Under the pieces are notes generated by a model. The model saw only the letters and a list, made by a program, of their open reading frames with translations, did not search any database and was not told the DNA's origin. A stretch of DNA of 7,382 bases from Nostoc sp. CHAB 5715 (GTDB lineage: Bacteria > Cyanobacteriota > Cyanobacteriia > Cyanobacteriales > Nostocaceae). The stretch is from contig NZ_JAIVFR010000307.1 in NCBI RefSeq assembly GCF_020829685.1, positions 1 to 7,382 of the forward strand, given 5' to 3'. The first letter of the stretch is position 1. Each line of letters opens with the position of its first letter. Below, one piece after another: positions 1-6,535 of the stretch. The position numbers and the translations under genes were made by a program.

Positions 1-1073
1 CCTTAGCACAAACCAGCAACGTAGCATTACTTGGTCAAGAGGGATTCGTGGGAGCTAGAATTGCCGAGAAGTATTTCAACAGTAAAGGTGGTATTAATGG
101 CACTCCGATTAAATTGATAACCCAAGATACTAGCGGTGATGAAGCTGGAGCAATTAACGCTTTTCAAACTTTAATTAACAAAGATAAAGTAGTCGGTATT
201 GTTGGCCCTACTTTATCACAGCAAGCTTTTAGTGCTGACCCCATCGCCGAACGTGCTAAAGTCCCAGTTATTGGCGCATCAAATACCGCAAAAGGAATTC
301 CAGAAATTGGTGATTATGTAGCTCGTGTATCTGCCCCCGTCTCTATAGTTGCCCCTAATTCGCTGAAAGCTGCACTAAAACAGAATCCTCAAATTAAAAA
401 AGTGGCAGTTTTTTACGCCCAAAATGATGCATTTAACAAATCAGAAACGGAGATTTTTCAAACAGCAGTAAAAGAACAAGGGCTAGAATTAGTAACAGTT
501 CAAAAGTTCCAAACTACTGATACAGACTTTCAAGCCCAAGCTACCAATGCAATTAACTTAAAACCAGATTTAGTAATTATTTCGGGACTAGCGGCTGATG
601 GTGGTAACTTAGTGCGACAACTACGAGAACTGGGTTATAAAGGCATAATTATTGGTGGTAATGGTCTGAATACACCAAATGTTTTATCAGTGTGTAAAGC
701 ACTTTGCGATGGTGTGCTGATTGCTCAAGCTTACAGTCCTGAATATCCTGGTGAGATTAATAAGGTATTTCGCCAAACTTATATTGAGCAATATAAGAAA
801 GAACCAGCCCAATTTACTGGTCAATCTTTTGCTGCGGTGCAGGTGTATGTTGAAGCGCTTAAAGAGTTGGATAAAAAAACCAAAATTAGCACATTACCTC
901 TTGATAAACTGCGGACAGAATTGAACAAGCAAATACTAGCTGGAAAGTATGATACTCCTTTAGGTGAGATTGCTTTTACACCAGTCGGTGATGTGATTCA
1001 AAAGGAATTTTACGTTGCCCAAATTAAGATGGATAAAGATGGAAACACTGGGAAATTCGTATTTATAAAATAG
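1..1073 (+). CDS. ABC transporter substrate-binding protein, branched-chain/neutral amino acid type (5' end outside window)
   Basis: Reading frame 3 is open from the window edge to the TAG at 1071-1073, giving 356 visible residues; the start codon, the signal peptide and the first strand of the fold lie upstream. GTG at 48 is an internal codon, because family-like sequence (VALLGQEGFVGARIAEKYFN) runs through it. The protein matches the type 1 periplasmic-binding fold (LivJ/LivK, Peripla_BP_6): the opening GGINGTPIKL, the ligand-cleft segment GIVGPTLSQQ followed by KVPVIGASNT, and the second-lobe segment IIGGNGLNTP. Two cysteines in VCKALCDG could form a disulfide, as in many members. It should bind its ligand outside the inner membrane and deliver it to the permease encoded 7 nt downstream. 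The ligand cannot be read from sequence alone; branched-chain or other neutral amino acids are likely. Cyanobacterial Nat permease N-I is one possible identity, not established here. Confidence 0.92.
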   Translation, partial: LAQTSNVALLGQEGFVGARIAEKYFNSKGGINGTPIKLITQDTSGDEAGAINAFQTLINKDKVVGIVGPTLSQQAFSADPIAERAKVPVIGASNTAKGIPEIGDYVARVSAPVSIVAPNSLKAALKQNPQIKKVAVFYAQNDAFNKSETEIFQTAVKEQGLELVTVQKFQTTDTDFQAQATNAINLKPDLVIISGLAADGGNLVRQLRELGYKGIIIGGNGLNTPNVLSVCKALCDGVLIAQAYSPEYPGEINKVFRQTYIEQYKKEPAQFTGQSFAAVQVYVEALKELDKKTKISTLPLDKLRTELNKQILAGKYDTPLGEIAFTPVGDVIQKEFYVAQIKMDKDGNTGKFVFIK

Positions 1074-1080
1074 TTGCAAC

Positions 1081-2031
1081 ATGGATATAACTCTATTTCT
1101 GCAACAATTTTTGAACGGATTATCTATCGGTAGTATCTATGCAATTTTTGCATTGGGATATACCTTAGTTTATTCTATTTTGGGCATCATTAATTTAGCT
1201 CATGGCGCGATTTTTACCTTGGGTGCATATTTCACTTATGCACTCACAGGTGGTAACTTTGGATTTAACGGCTTGCTAGCGAATGCAACCTTGCCGATAA
1301 AATTACCATTTGCGATCGCCTTAATTTTAGGAAGTACCTTGGCGGGATTGGTAGGGGTAGTAATGGAACGGGTTGCTTTTCAACCTCTGCGCCGTCAAGG
1401 ATCTGATCCTTTATTAACTGTTGTTTCCAGCTTGGGGGTAGCAGTGGTAATTGTGAATTTAATCCAGTATTTAGTAGGCGCAGAAAGTTACACATACCCC
1501 GCAAATACTTACGGTAATTTACCACCTGCGATTAATTTTGGTACTCCAGATAATCCAATTCCTATTCGCAGCGTTCAGGTGGTAATTTTTGCTGTATCAG
1601 TGGTGATTGTGGCAATTCTTACCTATTTTATCAATCGGACTAAATATGGTAAGGCAATGCAAGCGATCGCAGAAGATCCAACTACAGCTAGTTTGTTAGG
1701 AATTAATAGCGATCGCTTTATAATTTTAACATTCTTCATCAGCAGTTTTTTAGCGGGATTGGCAGGAACTTTAGTCGCCTCTAGTGTTAGTATAGCTGGG
1801 CCATATTTCGGCATTGCTTTTGGTTTGCGGGGTTTAGCGGTAATTGTCTTAGGAGGTTTAGGTAGTATTCCCGGTGCAGTGGTGGGAGGCTTAGTAATTG
1901 GATTAGTCGAGGCGTTTGTCCCTTCTGAATTCTCTGGATATAAAGACGCAGTAGCCTTTGGAATTTTGTTTATCATGCTATTAGTTAGACCCCAAGGTTT
2001 GCTAGGGCGGCGGTTTATTCAAAAAGTTTAA
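1081..2031 (+). CDS. livH: LivH-type branched-chain amino acid ABC transporter permease
   Basis: This 316-residue polytopic membrane protein is of the usual LivH length. The LivH signature INLAHGAIFTLGAY is at residues 37-50. The cytoplasmic coupling segment GKAMQAIAEDPTTASLLGI at about 180-198 contacts the ATPase in this family. The late transmembrane motif GLAVIVLGGLGSIPGAVVGG is at 251-270, and VRPQGLLG closes the protein at 302-309. About eight hydrophobic segments can be drawn. The ATG at 1081 lies 7 nt after the binding-protein stop; no strong Shine-Dalgarno is visible, so translation may be coupled. It would form one half of the transmembrane channel. The usual partners, a LivM-type permease and two ATPases (LivG, LivF), do not follow; a Uma2 gene does. 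The gene carries three HIP1 octamers, consistent with long residence in a cyanobacterial genome. Family assignment is secure; substrate is inferred. Confidence 0.93.
   Translation: MDITLFLQQFLNGLSIGSIYAIFALGYTLVYSILGIINLAHGAIFTLGAYFTYALTGGNFGFNGLLANATLPIKLPFAIALILGSTLAGLVGVVMERVAFQPLRRQGSDPLLTVVSSLGVAVVIVNLIQYLVGAESYTYPANTYGNLPPAINFGTPDNPIPIRSVQVVIFAVSVVIVAILTYFINRTKYGKAMQAIAEDPTTASLLGINSDRFIILTFFISSFLAGLAGTLVASSVSIAGPYFGIAFGLRGLAVIVLGGLGSIPGAVVGGLVIGLVEAFVPSEFSGYKDAVAFGILFIMLLVRPQGLLGRRFIQKV
1312..1716. repeat. HIP1 octamers (GCGATCGC) inside livH
   Basis: The palindrome GCGATCGC occurs at 1312-1319, 1663-1670 and 1709-1716, and once more at 3093-3100 inside the DUF2808 gene. HIP1 is strongly over-represented in many cyanobacterial genomes, and these copies are the best compositional clue to the host. 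I found none in the 2.2-kb helicase gene. Confidence 0.85.
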
Positions 2032-2045
2032 ATAGACGTAGCACT

Positions 2046-2549
2046 ATGAAAACATACACCAGACAAAAACTAACTTTCGAGCAATTTTTAGAACAGTGTC
2101 CAGAGGAAGGTTTCTATGAACTTGTAGATGGAGAAATTGTAGAGGTGCGTGCAACCAGAAATCATGATGATGTCGCCAATTTTATATTTTTTGGTTTCAA
2201 TGATGAAATTAGGCGACTAAACTTAAATTATGTAGTTAATAACACAGCAGTCTTTAAAACTATAACTGCCAATGGAATAGAACAAGGGCGTAAGCCTGAT
2301 GTAAGTGTCATAGATAAAGATACATGGCGCTCAAATCGTTCTGCTTACTCTGCACTTGAAGAACCTATCCAGTTAGCTGTAGAAGTGACATCAACTAATT
2401 GGGAAGATGACTACATTGATAAATTGGATGAATATCAACGTTTAGGTATTACAGAATATTGGATTGTAGATTATTTGGCAATTGGACTAAGAGCAGGGCT
2501 ATTTCGTTCTAGACATAAACCGCCCAGAACTAAAGTTCCTCGCTTATAG
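2046..2549 (+). CDS. Uma2-family (DUF820) PD-(D/E)XK nuclease, C-terminus replaced by repeat sequence
   Basis: The 167-residue frame begins at the ATG at 2046, 14 nt after livH. Uma2 proteins are abundant in cyanobacteria, have a restriction-endonuclease-like fold and mostly lack a proven role. Family landmarks are present: YELVDGEIVE (residues 24-33), KPDVSVID with the presumed catalytic Asp85, AVEVTS with Glu113, and DKLDEYQRLGITEYWIVDYLAIG with Lys126. All presumed active-site residues are therefore kept. After about residue 149 similarity stops. The final residues (about AGLFRSRHKPPRTKVPRL) are read from the inverted-repeat element that begins at 2492, and the TAG stop at 2547-2549 lies in that element's hairpin array. 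Members usually run to about 190 residues, so roughly 40 C-terminal residues are missing. It may be a pseudogene or a shortened but still folded protein. The element does not resume Uma2-like coding on its far side. Confidence 0.82.
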   Translation: MKTYTRQKLTFEQFLEQCPEEGFYELVDGEIVEVRATRNHDDVANFIFFGFNDEIRRLNLNYVVNNTAVFKTITANGIEQGRKPDVSVIDKDTWRSNRSAYSALEEPIQLAVEVTSTNWEDDYIDKLDEYQRLGITEYWIVDYLAIGLRAGLFRSRHKPPRTKVPRL

Positions 2550-2664
2550 CCCAAGTCCACGCTTAGTGGACTAAAAGCCTTTCTTAGTCGTCTTTAGACG
2601 ACTTTTACTATTAGCCTCAGAATTTATTCTGAGGTGGGCTAGATGAGAATGAAATAGCCCTGCT
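2492..2664. mobile_element. MITE-like element with 19-bp terminal inverted repeats, inserted in Uma2
   Basis: The left end, AGCAGGGCTATTTCGTTCT at 2492-2510, is matched by its inverted copy at 2646-2664 with one mismatch in 19. The element is 173 bp, has no plausible coding capacity, and its interior is a four-hairpin array. The left end coincides with the point where Uma2 similarity is lost. No target-site duplication is obvious, so the exact insertion borders are uncertain. It is non-autonomous; the mobilising enzyme is not in this window. Confidence 0.7.
2527..2634. repeat. Four-hairpin array, copy A
   Basis: Four consecutive hairpins can be drawn. H1 is GAACT/AGTTC at 2527-2538. H2 is AGTCCAC/GTGGACT at 2554-2572. 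H3 is AGTCGTC/GACGACT at 2586-2603. H4 is CCTCAGAAT/ATTCTGAGG at 2615-2634. The unpaired linkers GCTTATAGC and CTATTAGC are shared with copy B at 6776-6888, while the stems differ by paired substitutions. The design resembles REP-type palindromic repeats mobilised by RAYT (IS200/IS605-like) transposases, but that link is inference. Confidence 0.72.
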
Positions 2665-2760
2665 GTTTTTTCTCTTCCTTTGCGTTCAACTCTTGGAGAC
2701 ACACTCGTGTTTGCGTCTTCTCTGCGAGAGGCTTTGCCAACGCGGATCGTTAAAAAAATT
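2665..2760. repeat. Patchwork of short cyanobacterial interspersed repeats
   Basis: Read on the minus strand, this stretch contains pieces resembling a CGCCAAGA/CGCAAAGA-type repeat (AAGACGCAAA, then GAACGCAAAGGAAGAG), interrupted by a CTCTCGCAGAG palindrome segment and by ACACGAGTGTGTCTCC. A cleaner copy of the first repeat type is present at 4101-4145. No gene is supported; the minus-strand frame across it is built from repeats. With the distal part of the element to its left and about 85 further unremarkable bases, it fills the gap between Uma2 and the DUF2808 gene. Confidence 0.45.
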
Positions 2761-2777
2761 AACTTTGACAAAGAGTT
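2752..2777 (-). terminator. Possible weak terminator for the DoxX-DUF2808 operon
   Basis: On the minus strand, about 70 nt past the DUF2808 stop, an imperfect stem (AAC-TTT pairing with AAA-GTT around a GTC loop, with a 2-nt bulge) is followed by AA and seven Ts. The stem is AT-rich and weak. A neighbouring 13-bp palindrome, GTTAAGCCTTAAC, lies at 2775-2787. Confidence 0.3.
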
Positions 2778-2846
2778 AAGCCTTAACCCAAGCGTATTGT
2801 CACTAATTCTACTTTTTTGATATTGACGTAATGCACCCTATGGAAA

Positions 2847-3404
2847 CTACCAGTTACTTCTATTGCTGTAAAACTGAAACCGTGCAAAGCCGAGAAATTG
2901 TCCGTGGGATTTCTCACCCACTGGGAACGCTGTTACACCCAATAAGTAGACACCAGAAAAGCTGGGATTACTCAGAGGGCGGAGGGCGATTGTAATTGTC
3001 TGTCCCGGAGTGACAGGCGGAGAAAAATTCACACTAACTGTTTGTGTTTCGCGTTCTGCTGTGACTGGGCCTAGTGTTAGCCGAGATTCTTTGCGATCGC
3101 TCGTTCCGACAAATGCGCGAGTATCATTAAGATTGTAGTCGATGTTTTCTGCTCCCTCCTTCTGGTTAATAGTTACCTTCTGAAGGGATTCTCCAGCATT
3201 CTCCGGCACGTTAATAGTAAAATAATAAGTCCCGCCCCAAACATTCACATCTTTGTAAGTAGTCGTCGCCTCAACAAGTTTCGGCGGTTGGACAAAGTAG
3301 ACAATGCCATCTCTAAGCTGCACCGCTTGAGTCACCGGAACAGCAACTCCTCCAATACTTATTGCTAACGAGAGTGTTATCCCAAACAAAGTTGTAACGC
3401 GCAT
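2847..3404 (-). CDS. DUF2808 domain-containing exported protein
   Basis: This 185-residue protein has a clear signal peptide: Arg2, a hydrophobic core at residues 6-22, and a probable cleavage after VTQA at Ala27. The mature part begins VQLRDGIVYFVQPPKLVEATTTY and continues with GGTYYFTINVPENAGESLQKVTI, the recognisable DUF2808 pattern found almost only in cyanobacteria. A Pro/Gly-rich segment PPVTPGQTITIALRPLSNP and LLGVTAFP follow, suggesting an all-beta extracytoplasmic domain. No catalytic motif is visible and the function is unknown; a periplasmic or cell-surface role is inferred from the signal peptide. The ATG at 3404 is preceded two codons upstream by an in-frame TGA, so no longer form starts further out. 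The gene starts 23 nt after the DoxX stop on the same strand and is probably the second gene of that operon. One HIP1 octamer lies within it. Confidence 0.88.
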   Translation of the reverse strand: MRVTTLFGITLSLAISIGGVAVPVTQAVQLRDGIVYFVQPPKLVEATTTYKDVNVWGGTYYFTINVPENAGESLQKVTINQKEGAENIDYNLNDTRAFVGTSDRKESRLTLGPVTAERETQTVSVNFSPPVTPGQTITIALRPLSNPSFSGVYLLGVTAFPVGEKSHGQFLGFARFQFYSNRSNW

Positions 3405-3427
3405 GATTCAGATATAAAAAAACGCCC

Positions 3428-3865
3428 TCATTTCAATTCTAATTCTTTGGGAATAAGTGACTTCGGAATAATAGAAGCTTGTTTTTCCCCATCAGAAGAT
3501 TTCGTGTACCACCAAGCCCAAGCAATTAAAACTGCTTGAAGGGGAAGCCTGACTACGTGTACCCAAGGTGAATTTGGTATATGTTCAATCTTAATAAGAT
3601 TAACCGCCATATTAATATTGGCAGGGTAAACAGCAATAAAAAGAGCAAGAAGTCCCCAAGCAGCAGCTTGACTTACAGGCGGGACTAACAAGCCGATACC
3701 ACCCAAAATTTCATAAAAGCCACTGAGATAAACTAATCCTAAAGGGTAAGGTAGTTGCGGCGGCACAATTTTGACATATTCTTCTGGAACAACAAAGTGT
3801 GTCACTCCAACCACAATGATGGATATGGCAAGGACGACACGTAAGACTTCTTTATACTTATTCAT
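3428..3865 (-). CDS. DoxX-family integral membrane protein
   Basis: This 145-residue protein has four predicted transmembrane helices, at about residues 6-25, 42-62, 66-86 and 101-120, the standard DoxX arrangement. Typical sequence includes GVTHFVVPEEYVKIVPPQLPYP at about 20-41, then LVYLSGFYEILGGIGLLVPP, and AVYPANINMAVN in the third helix. The charged C-terminal tail (SSDGEKQASIIPKS and on) is probably cytoplasmic. DoxX-like proteins have been tied to quinone or redox metabolism and membrane stress in other bacteria, but this cyanobacterial type has no proven reaction and none is assigned. It starts at the ATG at 3865, close behind a TATAAT sequence, and leads the pair with the DUF2808 gene. 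The shared transcript suggests a joint envelope-related task, which is inference. Confidence 0.9.
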   Translation of the reverse strand: MNKYKEVLRVVLAISIIVVGVTHFVVPEEYVKIVPPQLPYPLGLVYLSGFYEILGGIGLLVPPVSQAAAWGLLALFIAVYPANINMAVNLIKIEHIPNSPWVHVVRLPLQAVLIAWAWWYTKSSDGEKQASIIPKSLIPKELELK

Positions 3866-3877
3866 GGGTTTTGCCTG

Positions 3878-3883
3878 ATTATA
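3878..3883 (-). promoter_or_regulatory. Possible -10 box for the DoxX-DUF2808 operon
   Basis: A perfect TATAAT on the minus strand ends 12 nt before the DoxX ATG, which would give a very short leader. No convincing -35 hexamer lies 16-18 bp upstream, so this is a weak candidate. Confidence 0.27.
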
Positions 3884-3982
3884 TACTTGTCCCTATTACT
3901 TCAGTTTGATTTATGGATGTTAATCTGCCTTGAGCCAATAGGAGGAAAAATCGACAAAATTTTCCAAAATGCCACTTAAACC

Positions 3983-4006
3983 AATTCGCAATTCGCAATT
4001 CGCAAT
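3983..4006. repeat. Heptamer tandem repeat (AATTCGC)n
   Basis: AATTCGC is repeated exactly three times (3983-4003) and followed by AAT. A stray TTCGCAATTACG unit occurs at 4030-4041. Short heptamer tandem repeats (STRR) are a known hallmark of heterocystous cyanobacterial genomes; this copy is short and its function is unknown. Confidence 0.7.
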
Positions 4007-4068
4007 ACTTCGGCTACCCTCAGTACAAGTTCGCAATTACGTTTTGTGACTCTTATTTAGACCCCGAC

Positions 4069-4171
4069 TATAGCAATCCTATTTGAGTTGTAAAAATTAT
4101 CGAACCGCCAAGACGCCAAGAGCGCCAAGAGGAGAAGGAGAGAAGTTTACAAATCATTTAGGACTGCTATA
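4069..4171. mobile_element. 103-bp MITE-like element with 26-bp imperfect inverted repeats
   Basis: The left arm at 4069-4094 begins TATAGCAATCCTA, and the right arm at 4146-4171 is its inverted counterpart ending TAGGACTGCTATA; 22 of 26 positions match. Both ends carry TATA, compatible with insertion at TA. The centre has three CGCCAAGA units at 4106-4113, 4114-4121 and 4123-4130, followed by a purine-rich run. There is no coding capacity, so it is a non-autonomous element or a structured repeat. Confidence 0.62.
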
Positions 4172-4320
4172 ACATACGTTCTGCCCTTCTTAGGCTCTTT
4201 ACTTAAACCCCCAAACTTTGTTAATTAAGAGATTCATCCAATTACCCATCACATCTTACAGGTATGTGACCGATTCTTGAATCCTCAGATAGCTACTTGT
4301 TACTAATTATTTATAAAAAA

Positions 4321-6522
4321 ATGAGCGATGCCTTTAGCCGACTTGCACCCTTCATCCAAGAATATATTTATCATCACCAGTGGACTGAATTGCGACCAGT
4401 TCAAATTGCCGCTTGTCAAGTTATATTTGACACCGATGCTCACTTGCTAGTTACTGCTGCAACTGCTGCGGGTAAAACAGAAGCAGCCTTTCTGCCAGTT
4501 TTGACTTTATTACATACCAACCCTGCTACAACTATAGGAGTATTATATATTAGTCCAATCAAAGCTTTAATTAACGATCAATTTGAACGCCTCAACGACT
4601 TACTCAAAGAAGCAGATATTCCAGTTTGGCACTGGCACGGTGATGTTTCTCAAAGTCGAAAAAACAAGCTTTTAAAAAATCCTCAAGGCATTCTACAAAT
4701 TACACCAGAATCCTTAGAAAGTTTGTTAATCAACAAAAATAACGATCTACTTCGCTTATTTGGTGATTTAAGATTTGTCATTATTGATGAAATTCATGCT
4801 TTTATGGGTTCCGAACGCGGTTGTCAAATTATTTGCCAATTACAACGTTTAGCAAGGTTGACGCAAAAGCAACCGCGCCGTATTGGTTTATCGGCAACTC
4901 TTGGTGATTACTCAATAGCTGAAGATTGGTTGCGTTCTGGAACAGATAAGCCAGTGATTACACCGGAACCTGATGGGATAAAACGCCAACTAAAACTAGC
5001 TGTAGAACATTTTTATATTACTGATGAAGTAGATGAATCAGAGGCAACAGCTTATGAACAATATATTTTCAACCTCAGCAAATCTCGTAAATGCCTGATA
5101 TTTGCTAATAATCGCACGCAAACTGAATCTGTAATAGCATCTTTGCGACAAATTGCCACAGAACAAAGGCTACCAGATATATATCATGTGCATCATGGGA
5201 GTATATCTGCTAGCTTGCGGCAAGCTGCTGAAAATGCGATGCGTGAACCCAACAATCCAGCAGTTACCGCCGCCACTCTGACTTTAGAATTAGGCATAGA
5301 TATCGGTCATTTAGAGCGAGTTATTCAGTTAGAATCACCCTTGTCTGTAGCTAGCTTTTTACAGCGCTTAGGACGTAGTGGCAGAAGAGGTGAAGCTGCC
5401 GATATGCGCTTAATTTGCGCTGAAGAGAAATCATTACTAGAAGCTTCTCTACCAGAACAAATACCCTGGCAACTTTTGCAGTCTATTGCTATCATTCAAC
5501 TTTATTTAGAGGAGCAATGGATTGAACCAATCAGACCGATTAAATATCCTTTGAGTTTGCTTTATCACCAAACAATGAGTATTTTAACAGCAGCAGGGGA
5601 AATTTCACCAAATGCCCTAGCTAAACAAATTTTTAGCTTGCCGCCCTTTGCTGCTATTTTAAAAGAAGATTTCCAACTATTGCTTTGCTATTTAATTGAT
5701 ATTGGTCATATTCAGCATACTGAGCAAGGTAAATTAATCCTGGGTTTGGCAGGAGAAAAGATTGTGAGAAAATTCCAGTTTTATGCTGTCTTTGCTGAAC
5801 AGCAAGAATATATTGTTAAGCAAGGTGCAACGCAAATTGGCAGTATCGTTACGCCGCCTGCTGTTGGAAATCAATTTGCTTTAGCTGGGAGAACTTGGGA
5901 AGTCGTAGAAGTTGACTTTAAAAAGAAAGCTATTTTTGTTAAACAAGCCGAGGGGAAAGCTAGTATTTATTGGCGTGGTAGTGGTGGCACTATTCATACC
6001 AAAGTTTTACAACGAATGCAACAGGTTCTAGTTGAGAATGTCGAGTATAGGTATTTGCAAAAAAATGCTTTGCAACGTTTAAGTGAAGTTCGCCAATTGG
6101 TGCAGCAGGTTGGATTAGATAAACAAAATATCTTGCAATTAGAAAGAGGTAAATGCTGCATTTTTCCCTGGATGGGTACGGTTGCTTATCGCACTTTGGA
6201 AAGATTACTCAACTCCTACTGTCGAGAATCGTTGGAAATTATAAGTATTGGCGGGGTAAATCCCTATTATTTAACAATTAAATTAGGCAAGGATAAATTT
6301 AAATATCTTTATCATGAAATTGCTTCATTGTGTGAGCAAAGAATTACCTCAGAAAATTTACTCAGTACTTCAGAAGCACCGGAAATTCAAAAGTATGACC
6401 AATTTGTTCCTCATTCACTTTTACGAAAAGCTTTTGCTAGCGATTCTTTAGATATGAGAGAACTCAGACAGCAAGTGGCACTTTGGAGACAATATGGTTC
6501 GGTTAAGAATATTTGTAGTTGA
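4321..6522 (+). CDS. Lhr-like DEAD/DEAH-box superfamily 2 helicase
   Basis: This 733-residue protein starts at the ATG at 4321 (MSDAFSRLAPFIQ); a TTG 24 nt upstream would only add LLIIYKKM-type residues and was not chosen. The helicase motifs run in order: a Q-motif-like ELRPVQIAA (about 23-31), Walker A TAATAAGKT (45-53), Ia YISPIKALINDQ, Ib TPES (128-131), Walker B DEIH (156-159), III SAT (191-193), IV CLIFANNR (258-265), V TLELGIDIG (321-329) and VI QRLGRSGRR (348-356). The DEIHAF box, HHGSIS, LELGIDIG and the GRSGRR finger are features of Lhr-like helicases. After about residue 380 follow a helical region and a beta-rich segment (QIGSIVTPPAVGNQFALAGRTWEVVEVD) also seen in Lhr relatives. 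It should be an ATP-dependent 3'-5' nucleic-acid translocase. Related proteins occur in BREX-like defence loci, but no partner gene is visible here. The role is unknown, and it stands alone between repeat-rich spacers. Confidence 0.9.
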   Translation: MSDAFSRLAPFIQEYIYHHQWTELRPVQIAACQVIFDTDAHLLVTAATAAGKTEAAFLPVLTLLHTNPATTIGVLYISPIKALINDQFERLNDLLKEADIPVWHWHGDVSQSRKNKLLKNPQGILQITPESLESLLINKNNDLLRLFGDLRFVIIDEIHAFMGSERGCQIICQLQRLARLTQKQPRRIGLSATLGDYSIAEDWLRSGTDKPVITPEPDGIKRQLKLAVEHFYITDEVDESEATAYEQYIFNLSKSRKCLIFANNRTQTESVIASLRQIATEQRLPDIYHVHHGSISASLRQAAENAMREPNNPAVTAATLTLELGIDIGHLERVIQLESPLSVASFLQRLGRSGRRGEAADMRLICAEEKSLLEASLPEQIPWQLLQSIAIIQLYLEEQWIEPIRPIKYPLSLLYHQTMSILTAAGEISPNALAKQIFSLPPFAAILKEDFQLLLCYLIDIGHIQHTEQGKLILGLAGEKIVRKFQFYAVFAEQQEYIVKQGATQIGSIVTPPAVGNQFALAGRTWEVVEVDFKKKAIFVKQAEGKASIYWRGSGGTIHTKVLQRMQQVLVENVEYRYLQKNALQRLSEVRQLVQQVGLDKQNILQLERGKCCIFPWMGTVAYRTLERLLNSYCRESLEIISIGGVNPYYLTIKLGKDKFKYLYHEIASLCEQRITSENLLSTSEAPEIQKYDQFVPHSLLRKAFASDSLDMRELRQQVALWRQYGSVKNICS

Positions 6523-6535
6523 GTTGAAGGTCGTG

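Larger units (their letters stand above)
3866..4320. other. Divergent intergenic region, gene-free and repeat-rich
   Basis: These 455 bases separate the divergent DoxX and helicase genes. They hold a heptamer tandem repeat (3983-4006) and a MITE-like inverted-repeat element (4069-4171). An AGGAGG at 3940-3945 has no start codon at a usable distance. No RNA gene, clear operator or strong helicase promoter was recognised; the roughly 150 bases at 4172-4320 show nothing beyond AT-rich DNA. Confidence 0.6.

Noticed and set aside
721..924. Plus-strand open frame inside the binding-protein gene.
   Set aside because: It is an out-of-frame shadow of the well-supported binding-protein frame.
1265..1976. 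Minus-strand open frames at 1265-1525 and 1623-1976.
   Set aside because: They lie entirely antisense to livH, whose protein has strong family motifs; the encoded peptides show no recognisable domain.
2571..2771. Minus-strand open frame of 66 codons.
   Set aside because: It is built from the hairpin array, the element end and interspersed repeats; no family resemblance or ribosome binding site.
3983..4006. Possible CRISPR-like repeat.
   Set aside because: Units are 7 bp and contiguous with no spacers; it is a simple tandem repeat.
3969..4049. A 26-codon plus-strand frame beginning MPLKPIRNSQF, with AGGAGG upstream.
   Set aside because: The AGGAGG is 23 nt from the ATG, too far for initiation, and the frame is mostly translated heptamer and other repeat sequence.
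4297..4320. TTG start for the helicase, adding eight residues.
   Set aside because: The ATG at 4321 starts where helicase-like sequence begins, and the extra residues are AT-rich filler without a Shine-Dalgarno.
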